46,884 nt of DNA, from NCBI GenBank assembly GCA_030427445.1, contig JAUIBQ010000008.1, positions 1 through 46,884 on the forward strand, written 5' to 3'. The DNA comes from a bacterium. GTDB taxonomy: Bacteria; Patescibacteriota; Saccharimonadia; Saccharimonadales; SZUA-47. Position numbers and translations under genes: made by a program. Numbering within the stretch: the first letter of the stretch is position 1; each line of letters starts with the position of its first letter. This document shows positions 39,741 through 46,884 of this stretch, piece by piece. The notes beneath the pieces were generated by a model. That model did not search any database and was not told where the DNA came from. It saw only the letters and a program-made list of their open reading frames with translations.

Positions 39741-39763
39741 ATCGAGCCCCTCCTGACCCTCCA
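39741..39763 (+). repeat. Second copy of tRNA-Lys 3' end
   Basis: 23 bases matching tRNA-Lys 39561-39583 with two substitutions, ending CCA, 180 bases downstream of the original. A terminator follows. It has the same arrangement as behind tRNA-Arg. Confidence 0.8.
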
Positions 39764-39770
39764 AATTAGA

Positions 39771-39795
39771 AGCCCATCCTCATGATGGGTTTTTA
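39771..39795 (+). terminator. Terminator after the tRNA-Lys 3' copy
   Basis: CCCATC/GATGGG stem with a five-base loop and five T. Confidence 0.7.
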
Positions 39796-39818
39796 ATTAT
39801 AAGATCACTTTCGAAATC

Positions 39819-40976
39819 TTAAGAGTTTTTCAAAATCAGCTTAGAAATATACAGCGAGCCAGTCACAATTACTAGCTCACCATTTGCACGTTTGACCGCA
39901 GATACGAGATTCGGCTCGATTGTACACTCAATTCCCTGTTGATGACACACTTCTGCCAAATCGTTAGCAGAAACAGATTCAACGAATGACGGTGTTTTCG
40001 CAGATGACAATTCTGAGCATATAATCATAGAGGCAATTGGCTTCAGTTCAATGACTGTTTTTCGGTAATCTTTTGCTGCCCTCATAGCTAGTACAACAAC
40101 AAACTTTTGGCCGGGATAAAGTGCCTGAACACTACCCACGAATGCGTTCATTTTCTGAGGATTATGTGCTCCATCAACTATAATTTTTTTATTGTTAATT
40201 CTTAACTTTTGCATTCTACCTGGCACAACTACATGACTAGGATTAGACTGAGTTATCTTAAATCCATCGCGTTTAGCTACATATTCTGTAGCTGCTCTTG
40301 CTAACGTGTAATTACGATTTTGAAACTCAGGTAATCCTTCATATTTCACACCATTTTTTTGCGTTACAGATTGAAAAGTAGCATTTTTCAACACCATTTG
40401 GTTTTTAATCACTGTCATTATCGGCTTTGACTGCTCATAACTAAGCACGTGATTACCCTCGTGTATTATCCCCGCCTTCTGTGCTGCAATCTCCTCAATT
40501 GAGTTCCCTAAAATATGCTGATGATCATACCCGATATCGGTGAGTACACACACTTTGTCAGACCTAGTCACAACATTTGTGCTGTCAAGCAACCCGCCTA
40601 AGCCTGTTTCAAGTACAACATAGTCAACTTTTTCTTGTACAAACACCCATAGCGCAAAAATAATCATGTATTCGAAGTAGCTTTGGCTCTTAGCATACTC
40701 TCCCAGTAGATTGTCGAACTTTTCTAAATAACGACAAAACTGAGCGTCGTCAAGCGGGACGGTATTTATCTGCGCGCGTTCATTCACTGTAAGAATGTGT
40801 GGCGACACGCTCATGCCTACTTTCTTGCCTGATGTGTGCAATAAGGATGACAGGTAGTAGCACGTGCTTGTCTTACCACTTGTACCTGCTACGTGAATAA
40901 CGCGTAGTTTTTGGTGAGGATTTCCTGCAAGCTCAAGCAATGGCCACATCCGCTCCAAAGACAAATTGTCTTTCAT
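39819..40976 (-). CDS. folC: Folylpolyglutamate/dihydrofolate synthase
   Basis: Adds glutamate to folates. 385 residues. ATP loop VIHVAGTSGKTSTCYYLSSLL (usual GTNGKGS), SVSPHILTVNERAQIN (usual SPHL..F.ERI), FEYMIIFAL, VLETGLGGLLDSTNVV, LTDIGYDHQHILGNSIEEIAAQKAGII, PGRMQKL and DGAHNPQKM. The first ATG, at 40976, lacks part of the expected N-terminal helix. In frame upstream the sequence ISQAEAYLQRLVANANAY continues the homology without an ATG, GTG or TTG, up to an earlier stop. Either an unusual start codon is used or translation enters from the preceding XRE gene. Confidence 0.9.
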   Translation of the reverse strand: MKDNLSLERMWPLLELAGNPHQKLRVIHVAGTSGKTSTCYYLSSLLHTSGKKVGMSVSPHILTVNERAQINTVPLDDAQFCRYLEKFDNLLGEYAKSQSYFEYMIIFALWVFVQEKVDYVVLETGLGGLLDSTNVVTRSDKVCVLTDIGYDHQHILGNSIEEIAAQKAGIIHEGNHVLSYEQSKPIMTVIKNQMVLKNATFQSVTQKNGVKYEGLPEFQNRNYTLARAATEYVAKRDGFKITQSNPSHVVVPGRMQKLRINNKKIIVDGAHNPQKMNAFVGSVQALYPGQKFVVVLAMRAAKDYRKTVIELKPIASMIICSELSSAKTPSFVESVSANDLAEVCHQQGIECTIEPNLVSAVKRANGELVIVTGSLYISKLILKNS

Positions 40977-41041
40977 GTAAGCATTCGCATTTGCAACGAG
41001 TCGCTGCAGGTATGCTTCGGCTTGGGAGATGTTAGCAAACC

Positions 41042-41695
41042 TTACTGGTTTTTCTTCTGAGATTTTTGCGATGAGCTCTTTTCGTCGATAGCCTTTGGTT
41101 GAGCATACGTTTTACCCTTTGTGGAGGCGCTTTCACGTTGTTTATCGTACTGTTTCAACGTGTTTTGGAGTAGAGAAATCACTTTTTCAGCATGGGCTCG
41201 ACTCATGCCAACTTTAGCTACTGCAAGTGGTTTTGCATCTGGAGCTCCACCGAGCTGATGAAAGTTCATAACGACACCAAAATCATTAATCTCAACTTTC
41301 GCGAGGTCAGTGTACACAATGCGCGGATCGCTCACAGAAATACCCATGGAAATCACATTTGGCAGTTGAGCGAGACCAGGCGGCAAGTCGTGTTCAGCAT
41401 GGGTGGCGTTTTCTTCTTCAGAACCGTTGGACAGAAATTCGTCCATGTCAGGTTCACCTGCATACCCAGCTAGTTGCCAAAGCCGCTCTGCATGCTCATC
41501 GCTCGCATTAAAGTGCTGTATTAACATCAATAACACCTCTTCGCTAGGTCGATTACTCCCCTGCTCAAGCGATTTTAGGTGTTCAATCTCGATCTCGATC
41601 GCTGCAGATACGTCTTCCTGCGTCTTTTCGAGAGAAGTGCGAAGCTTACGTAAAAGATCTCCAAGTGCAAAAAATGGTTGGTCTTGTCTACTCAT
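41042..41695 (-). CDS. XRE-type HTH protein with DUF3467 domain
   Basis: 217 residues. An XRE-family HTH at about 12-66 (LRTSLEKTQEDVSAAIEIEIEHLKSLEQGSNRPSEEVLLMLI). After an acidic linker comes a C-terminal DUF3467-like domain (RIVYTDLAKVEINDFGVVMNFHQ ... AKVGMSRAHAEKVISLLQNTLKQYD, about 120-190), then a Lys/Ser/Gln-rich tail. Probably a DNA-binding regulator; target unknown. It is immediately upstream of folC on the same strand and divergent from murB. TAAAAT lies nine bases before the ATG. Confidence 0.85.
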   Translation of the reverse strand: MSRQDQPFFALGDLLRKLRTSLEKTQEDVSAAIEIEIEHLKSLEQGSNRPSEEVLLMLIQHFNASDEHAERLWQLAGYAGEPDMDEFLSNGSEEENATHAEHDLPPGLAQLPNVISMGISVSDPRIVYTDLAKVEINDFGVVMNFHQLGGAPDAKPLAVAKVGMSRAHAEKVISLLQNTLKQYDKQRESASTKGKTYAQPKAIDEKSSSQKSQKKNQ

Positions 41696-41765
41696 AGTAG
41701 GTATATTTTACGTCACTGACCATCTATTAGACAACCATTTCTCAGATATACAGGCTGTTTCTTGC

Positions 41766-41771
41766 TACAAT
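41766..41771 (+). promoter_or_regulatory. -10 box of murB, leaderless
   Basis: TACAAT ends seven bases before the ATG at 41779. No convincing -35. Confidence 0.5.
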
Positions 41772-41778
41772 CAATACT

Positions 41779-42840
41779 ATGTTTGAAATACAAAACCAAG
41801 TGCTGCTTGCGCCGTATACGTCATTTAATGTGGGTGGCCCTGCTGAGCACTTTGCTCTCGTTGATAACGCTGACGATTTAGTGGAAGCATTAAAATGTAC
41901 TCTCCCCACCACACCACTCTGGACATTAGGATATGGCAGCAACTGTCTCATCTCTGATAAGGGTCTTAATGGCATGACTGTTGTGATAAAAGGTGGAGAA
42001 GTCAAAGTTGAAGACTCCGTAGTCATCGCTGATGCAGGAGCATGGTGGGATGACGTCGTAAAGAGCTCAATCCAGCATGGACTTTGGGGCCTAGAACTTA
42101 TGAGCGAGATACCTGGTAGCGTCGGTGCTTCAGTATTCATAAACATCACAGCCTATGGGCAGTCAGTCGGAAAACGAGTTCTCTGGATTGATGTATGGAA
42201 CAGAGAGTCCTCACGCGTTGAAAGACTCAAGCAAGAAGACTTACAGTGGGGGTATAAAGATTCACTCTTTCAGCATGATGATGGCAAGAAATATGTCATC
42301 CTAAAAGCAGCTTTGCAATTATCTGACAGAAAGACGGAGGATCTTACCTACCAAAAAGCGCTCGACGTCGCAGAGGAACTAGATTTAGACGTAGAGTCGC
42401 TTGTCGAAAGAAGAGACATTATCATCGAGGCAAGGCAACGTGCCGGATCGCTTTGGCACCCAGGAGATACTGGCTCTAAAACAGTTGGCTCTTTTTTCAG
42501 AAATCCATTTGTTTCTGCTGAGCAAGTAGATAAAATCATCGCACACGACGAAACTGGCAAAACGGCTGAACAAATCCGCAACATGAACCTCGTTCACGGT
42601 GGAGATTCACATAGGGTATCTGCTGCACATGTGATGCTTGCCGCTGGGTTTAAAAGAGGTCAGACGTTTGCTGATGGAAAAGTAAAGCTTAACGATCAAA
42701 ACTTACTCAAAATTGAGGCTCTCGATAGTGCAACTGCAAACGATATTTACGAAACGATGAAACATATCCAAGCAGTAGTTAAAGAAACACTAGGCATCGA
42801 CCTAGAACCCGAAGCCCGCATCCTCGGCGACTTTTCTTAA
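41779..42840 (+). CDS. murB: UDP-N-acetylenolpyruvoylglucosamine reductase
   Basis: Second step of peptidoglycan precursor synthesis; FAD enzyme using NADPH. 353 residues. FAD domain: YTSFNVGGPAEHF, LGYGSNCLISDKGLNGMTVV, GLWGLELMSEIPGSVGASVFINITAYG (usual GIPG..GA). Substrate domain: the catalytic Ser in VGSFFRNPFVS, and the C-terminal Glu in LEPEARILG. The longer type I layout fits. Start supported by TACAAT seven bases upstream. Overlaps convergent glyA by four bases. murA is about 1.5 kb further on. Confidence 0.95.
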   Translation: MFEIQNQVLLAPYTSFNVGGPAEHFALVDNADDLVEALKCTLPTTPLWTLGYGSNCLISDKGLNGMTVVIKGGEVKVEDSVVIADAGAWWDDVVKSSIQHGLWGLELMSEIPGSVGASVFINITAYGQSVGKRVLWIDVWNRESSRVERLKQEDLQWGYKDSLFQHDDGKKYVILKAALQLSDRKTEDLTYQKALDVAEELDLDVESLVERRDIIIEARQRAGSLWHPGDTGSKTVGSFFRNPFVSAEQVDKIIAHDETGKTAEQIRNMNLVHGGDSHRVSAAHVMLAAGFKRGQTFADGKVKLNDQNLLKIEALDSATANDIYETMKHIQAVVKETLGIDLEPEARILGDFS

Positions 42841-44159
42841 GACTTAAACAATGGAAATGTTGATGCGAGTGCTGTCACTTCTTTACGGATTGCTAATAAG
42901 TCTTTATTCGCATCGGCTTGAGCGCGGAATTCTTTGATGAATTTCGCTCGCTCTTTTTTGTCTTCTGGAAGCGTTTTATCCTTTACGATATCTACTACAC
43001 GTGCAATCCATTCTCCAATTTGCTTCATTTCCTCCACGCCCATTCCTCGAGTAGTAACTAGTGGCGTACCTAGTCGCACTCCAGATGGGTAAAAAGGCGA
43101 ACCTGGTTCGTGCGGCACCGTGTTGCGGTTTGCATAGATACCTGCAACGTCCATTGCATAGGCCACTTGTACACCAAGTCCGGGACTTATCTCAGAAAGA
43201 TCTATGACCATTAAGTGTGTCTCCGTTCCGTCGCCGACAAGCTTCAGCCCGTTCGCTTTTAGTGAGTCTGCAAGTGCATCAGCATTTTCACGAACACGCT
43301 TCGCGTAGTCTTGGAATTCAGGCTGAGCTGCTTCTTTTGCTGCGATAGCTATCCCTGCAGTCGTCGCGTTGTGTGGTCCACCTTGAAGGCCTGGGATAAT
43401 TGCAGAGTCAATCTTTTTACCTAAGTCAGGATCTTTCTCTAGGCCTCGCTCTGTTACTAAAATCATCGCGCCACGAGGGCCGCGGAATGTCTTGTGGGTG
43501 GTGGTCATGATGACATCTGCGTATGGCACTGGTGACTGGTGCTGTCCTCCCACGACAAGTCCCGTGACATGTGAAATATCTGCGACTAGCCATGCACCAA
43601 CCTCGTCTGCAATCTCTCGAAATTTATCGAACTCAAGCTCAAATGGATAGGCAGTATTACCAGCCACAATTACTCTAGGCTTGTGCTTGAGCGCAAGCTG
43701 CCGTACTTCATCAAAGTTTATTCGAGCGTTATCACTTACCCCATATTGAACTGAATTATAAAATCTTCCAGATGCAGTAACATTCGGATGCCCGTGAGTG
43801 AGATGTCCTCCATTAGCAAGTTTTAGCCCCATAAGTGTCTCACCTGGCTGCATCAGTGCAAAATAAATAGCACTATTTGCTGGTGAACCCGAGTATGGCT
43901 GAACATTGACGTACGGTACGCCAAATAATTCCTTCACCCTGTCTCGTGCCACATTCTCTATCTCATCAATATTCTGGTTGCCTTCGTAGTATCGACGACC
44001 TGGATACCCTTCTGAATATTTATTATTTAAACTACTTGAAAGTACAGCGTGTACGGCTGGTGAACCGTTGTTTTCTGAAGGTATTAAACCTATCATCTCA
44101 ATCTGGCGCTGTTCTTCGCGCTCAACTAATTTATGTATCTCTGTATCTTGTTTTGACAT
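42837..44159 (-). CDS. glyA: Serine hydroxymethyltransferase
   Basis: Converts serine plus tetrahydrofolate to glycine plus methylene-THF; PLP enzyme. 440 residues. The start at ATG 44157-44159 (MSKQDTEIHKL) has the ribosome site AGAGGGG; the track start is 12 codons upstream. Seen: GLIPSENNGSPAV, YSEGYPGRRYYEGNQNIDEIE, LANGGHLTHG, AWLVADISHVTGLV, the PLP Lys in TTTHKTFRGPRGAM (usual TTTHKTLRGPRGG) and PGLQGGPHN. It feeds one-carbon units to folD. Divergent from the HTH-murA gene. Confidence 0.96.
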   Translation of the reverse strand: MSKQDTEIHKLVEREEQRQIEMIGLIPSENNGSPAVHAVLSSSLNNKYSEGYPGRRYYEGNQNIDEIENVARDRVKELFGVPYVNVQPYSGSPANSAIYFALMQPGETLMGLKLANGGHLTHGHPNVTASGRFYNSVQYGVSDNARINFDEVRQLALKHKPRVIVAGNTAYPFELEFDKFREIADEVGAWLVADISHVTGLVVGGQHQSPVPYADVIMTTTHKTFRGPRGAMILVTERGLEKDPDLGKKIDSAIIPGLQGGPHNATTAGIAIAAKEAAQPEFQDYAKRVRENADALADSLKANGLKLVGDGTETHLMVIDLSEISPGLGVQVAYAMDVAGIYANRNTVPHEPGSPFYPSGVRLGTPLVTTRGMGVEEMKQIGEWIARVVDIVKDKTLPEDKKERAKFIKEFRAQADANKDLLAIRKEVTALASTFPLFKS

Positions 44160-44290
44160 ATCAAACCCCTCTTTATGTGTTATTACTTGCTCCACCGATA
44201 TGTCTGTAAGCTAAATCATAGAAGTATTGTACATTGATAGTGCTTGTAAAAAGAAATGTAGAATTTACAAAAATCGTATATCACGGATGA

Positions 44291-44296
44291 TATAAT
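44291..44296 (+). promoter_or_regulatory. -10 box of HTH-murA, leaderless
   Basis: Perfect TATAAT, two bases before one ATG (44298) and seven bases before the next (44304). The spacing seen at other genes favours initiation at 44304. Confidence 0.6.
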
Positions 44297-44303
44297 AATG
44301 TTT

Positions 44304-45830
44304 ATGGAAAAAACGAACAACCGCATCGGTAAGATGATATCTGAAGTTCGCCAACTGCGCGGACTCACACAGCAAGATTTAGCAAAAAAACTCAATACAA
44401 GCCAATCTGCAGTCAACCGCATAGAAAAAGGCGGACAAAACGTCTCCCTAGAAATGCTTGGACGCATCAGTGAAGCACTCGAGAAACCATTGCTCAAAGT
44501 GGGCAATCAAGGGGTGAATCTACGGATTGAAGGCGGTCAAAAACTTAATGGAGAAATCACGCTCAAAACAAGCAAGAATGCAGCAGTAGGATTACTCTGC
44601 GCAAGCCTGCTCAACCATGGTACGACGACTTTTAAAAAGTTTCCACGAATCGAAGAAGTGTTTCGTATCATCGAAGTCCTTGAAAGCATCGGCGTAAAAG
44701 TCCGCTGGCTTGAAGGTAACGACCTCGAGATAAAGCGCCCTGCGACGCTAAAAATGGAAAACATCAATTCTGCATCTGCGCGAAAAACACGTTCTGTGCT
44801 CATGATGATTGGTCCACTACTCCATGAACTCGATGAGTTTAAGATCCCATACGCTGGTGGCTGTAAACTAGGTAAACGATCTATTCGCTCACATGAGTAT
44901 ATCCTTGAAGATTTTGGAGCAAAAATCGAGTCAAAAGATCGCTACTACGATATTAAAGTTGAAAAAAAATCACCTGAGCAAGTCATGCTCTACGAAGCTG
45001 GAGATACAGTCAGTGAAAACGCTCTTATGGCGGCAGCTCGAAACAAAAAGTCAGTTAAAATCCAGTTTGCAAGTGGTAATTACATGGTGCAAGATGTCGC
45101 AGGCTACCTCCAAGCACTCGGAGTACAGATTGATGGTGTCGGCACATCAGTCATGACTGTCCACCCTCACGCTGCGAAAATTAAAAAAGACGTTACGTAC
45201 GCTCCAGTGGAAGATCCAATTGAAGCTATGTTCTTTGTAAGTGCCGCTGTCACAACCAACTCTAAACTCACAGTCAAACGAGTACCGATTGATTTCATGG
45301 CACTTGAACTTATGAGGCTTCGTAAAATGGGGCTTATCGTTGATGAGTCACCTCGCTACAAGTCTACTAATGGCCTCATGGATCTTGTTGATTTAGTCGT
45401 CCACCCGCACGACGGCAAACTAAAAGCATTAACTGAAAAAATCCATGCAAACATCTACCCTGTCGGGATTAACCAAGACAATCTCCCGTACTTTGTACCA
45501 ATCTGTGCAGTAGCGAAGGGCCGCTCGCTCATACACGACTGGACGTATGAAAACCGAGCAATCTACTACACCGAAATGACAAAAATTGGCGCTCAAGTTG
45601 AACTCGCAGATCCACACAGAGTGTATATTAATGGTCCATCGACATTCGAACCTGCAGACGTATCAAGTCCTCCCGCATTACGACCAGCAAGTCTTTTGCT
45701 CATTGGGATGCTCGCAGCAAAAGGAGCATCGATGCTCAGAAATGTGTACACGATCAATCGTGGATATGAAGAGCTCGCTGAAAGGCTTAACTCACTCGGA
45801 GCAAAAATAGAGGTATTGCATGACATTTAA
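44304..45830 (+). CDS. murA: Fusion: XRE HTH domain + MurA
   Basis: 508 residues from ATG 44304. Residues 1 to about 65 are an XRE HTH (IGKMISEVRQLRGLTQQDLAKKLNTSQSAVNRIEKGGQNVSLEMLGRISEAL). Residues about 72-505 are a full UDP-GlcNAc enolpyruvyltransferase, the first committed step of peptidoglycan synthesis: LRIEGGQKLNGEITLKTSKNAAV (substrate Lys and Asn), the active-site loop YAGGCKLGKRSI with the catalytic Cys, NIYPVGINQDNLPYFVPICAVAKG and GPSTFEPADVSSPPALRPASLLLIGMLAAKGASML. It may sense its own product or bind its own promoter, but this is not shown. The end overlaps the next gene by 11 bases. Divergent from glyA. Confidence 0.93.
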   Translation: MEKTNNRIGKMISEVRQLRGLTQQDLAKKLNTSQSAVNRIEKGGQNVSLEMLGRISEALEKPLLKVGNQGVNLRIEGGQKLNGEITLKTSKNAAVGLLCASLLNHGTTTFKKFPRIEEVFRIIEVLESIGVKVRWLEGNDLEIKRPATLKMENINSASARKTRSVLMMIGPLLHELDEFKIPYAGGCKLGKRSIRSHEYILEDFGAKIESKDRYYDIKVEKKSPEQVMLYEAGDTVSENALMAAARNKKSVKIQFASGNYMVQDVAGYLQALGVQIDGVGTSVMTVHPHAAKIKKDVTYAPVEDPIEAMFFVSAAVTTNSKLTVKRVPIDFMALELMRLRKMGLIVDESPRYKSTNGLMDLVDLVVHPHDGKLKALTEKIHANIYPVGINQDNLPYFVPICAVAKGRSLIHDWTYENRAIYYTEMTKIGAQVELADPHRVYINGPSTFEPADVSSPPALRPASLLLIGMLAAKGASMLRNVYTINRGYEELAERLNSLGAKIEVLHDI

Positions 45831-46593
45831 AGAGCTTGAACCGATAGAGCAAGCTTTTAGATCAGTCGCTCCTTACATACTTGATAACGCCGGACATGAA
45901 GCATTAAAACTTAAAACCGATGGCACGCCAGTAACAGAGATAGACATTGAAACAGAGCGACGCATAAAGGCTGCGTTGAAGGGCTTCTATGCTGGAGTAG
46001 AGATACTTGGTGAAGAGACCGGCTACGACCCAAACAACCTACCAAATGCATGCTGGTTGATAGACCCTATAGACGGCACAAAATCGTACATAGAAAACTT
46101 TCCATCTTTCACGACCATGGGGTTGTACGTAAAAGACAACGAAGCAGTAGCGTGTGTGGTCTACAACCCTACAACAGATGAAATGTTCACTGCTGTAAAG
46201 GGCCAAGGTGCGTACCTAAACGGAGACAAGCTAGACCTTACAATGACTAAACTACCGAAAAATGCCGTTGTGAAAGCTCGTTTCGTAAAATCTATTACTG
46301 ATTTACGCCCTCCTGTAAAAGTCGAAGCTCCACCTTCAGGCGCTGGATATCCTTTTATCCAAATAGCAAAAGGAGCATTAGCCGCACGATTTAACTTTAA
46401 TGCTCATGGTCATATCCATGATTACGCTACAGGCATATTGCTCGTTCAAGAAGCTGGTGGTGTTGTCATCCCGATCAATGATGAGGAAGTGACACTTTAC
46501 TCAAAGAGCTTTGTAGCGTGTCACCCGTTACTCTCAGAGTTTATACACGATAATAAAGCAGCTCTCGCCACTATTGAAAAAGATCTATCGTAG
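45820..46593 (+). CDS. Inositol-monophosphatase-family phosphatase
   Basis: 257 residues. Metal-binding motifs of the IMPase superfamily: EILGEETGYD (Glu pair), WLIDPIDGTKSYIENFPSF (signature DPIDGT) and HIHDYATGILLVQEAGGVV near the C-terminus (the metal Asp in HDYA; usual W(D/E).AA). Substrates in this family include inositol phosphate, histidinol phosphate, PAP and fructose-1,6-bisphosphate; I cannot choose. It starts inside the end of HTH-murA (11-base overlap), so translation is coupled. The 3' end overlaps the convergent zeta-like gene by nine bases. Confidence 0.88.
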   Translation: MTFKELEPIEQAFRSVAPYILDNAGHEALKLKTDGTPVTEIDIETERRIKAALKGFYAGVEILGEETGYDPNNLPNACWLIDPIDGTKSYIENFPSFTTMGLYVKDNEAVACVVYNPTTDEMFTAVKGQGAYLNGDKLDLTMTKLPKNAVVKARFVKSITDLRPPVKVEAPPSGAGYPFIQIAKGALAARFNFNAHGHIHDYATGILLVQEAGGVVIPINDEEVTLYSKSFVACHPLLSEFIHDNKAALATIEKDLS

Positions 46594-46884
46594 TGATCTT
46601 ACGGTTTTTTCAAGCAAGGACGCATTTAATTCTATGTCTTCTTCGCCGTTTAGTTTTAATACACTAAACCCTTCATCCTCAAAACTTCTATAGTCTTCTA
46701 TAAAGCGGTTAAATCGTTCTTCAGCAACATCGTGTCCACCCATTGAAGCTCTCTGGGCTACTCTGTTTTTTGCGACTGTCGGCTGGACAAAAACTTCTAC
46801 AACAAGCACAGTGAGGTTAACATCGGCATTTTCTGCAATTTTTTTATGTTTATTCACTACTTTATTGAAAGATTCAAGATTCGT
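46585..46884 (-). CDS. Zeta-toxin-like/kinase family protein, C-terminal part
   Basis: The frame is open to the right-hand window edge, so the N-terminus with any P-loop lies outside; the track start at 46857 is only an internal codon. About 99 residues are visible. VNLTVLVVEVFVQPTVAKNRVAQRASMGGHDVAEERFNRFIEDYRSF resembles the C-terminal half of zeta-toxin or related small-molecule kinases, where 'R...R...GGH.V......R....' is the substrate/ATP arginine region. It could equally be a harmless kinase homologue. Convergent with the IMPase-family gene. Confidence 0.6.
   Translation of the reverse strand, partial: TNLESFNKVVNKHKKIAENADVNLTVLVVEVFVQPTVAKNRVAQRASMGGHDVAEERFNRFIEDYRSFEDEGFSVLKLNGEEDIELNASLLEKTVRSLR

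Noticed and set aside
39542-39742. 66-aa minus-strand ORF ending RRGSNPRHPA
   Set aside because: Antisense translation of tRNA-Lys and its spacer; a classic tRNA artefact.
1-46884. CRISPR arrays, rRNA genes, transposases, integrases
   Set aside because: No regularly spaced repeats, rRNA sequence or transposase/integrase frames were seen.

Overview
The window looks like chromosome from a small-genome, Gram-positive-type (monoderm) bacterium. My best guess is Candidate Phyla Radiation/Patescibacteria, probably Saccharibacteria-like, but the sequence alone cannot fix the phylum. Supporting signs are a complete-looking peptidoglycan gene set without outer-membrane genes, an LPNTG sortase-anchored surface protein, a G5/DUF348 cell-wall lytic protein, fermentative glycolysis without respiratory genes, moderately low GC (my estimate), overlapping convergent genes, and many genes whose -10 box lies only 6-8 nt before the start codon. 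TGA acts as a normal stop (e.g. msrB), so this is not the TGA=Gly code of Absconditabacteria/Gracilibacteria.

Layout. 1-3.8 kb: unknown proteins around a tmRNA gene (ssrA, 1740-2302). A structured leader precedes the tmRNA, and an HNH-endonuclease element sits at its 3' end. 3.8-8.2 kb: pyrD, trehalase, a MarR regulator, a MauE/DoxX-like membrane protein and rsmA. 8.2-19.4 kb: a long leftward block with glycolytic genes eno, pyk, pgk and tpiA, then a membrane protein, a UvrD/PcrA helicase, a NUDIX protein, the G5/transglycosylase protein and another membrane protein. Divergent from eno is a fusion of D-lactate dehydrogenase with phosphoglycerate mutase, so most of lower glycolysis and its fermentative exit lie together.

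21-27.5 kb: tRNA-Glu, preceded by a second copy of the structured leader found before tmRNA, then AT-rich orphan membrane genes and a three-gene cell-surface operon behind a near-consensus promoter. 27.6-32.2 kb: a membrane histidine kinase, an acyl-ACP-reductase-like protein, PlsC and a lone response regulator. 32.2-36.3 kb: murD, murI, a second Mur ligase and folD. 36.3-39.8 kb: tRNA-Arg and tRNA-Lys, each followed by a structured spacer and a second partial copy of its own 3' end, with a Ham1-family protein, msrA/msrB and two membrane proteins between. 39.8-46.9 kb: folC, an XRE-DUF3467 protein, murB, glyA, an XRE-MurA fusion, an inositol-monophosphatase-family enzyme and the end of a zeta-toxin-like gene.

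The strongest candidate for something undescribed is the roughly 118-nt structured RNA leader. It occurs twice, before tmRNA and before tRNA-Glu, with compensatory base changes, and in both copies ends exactly 2 nt before the mature 5' end.
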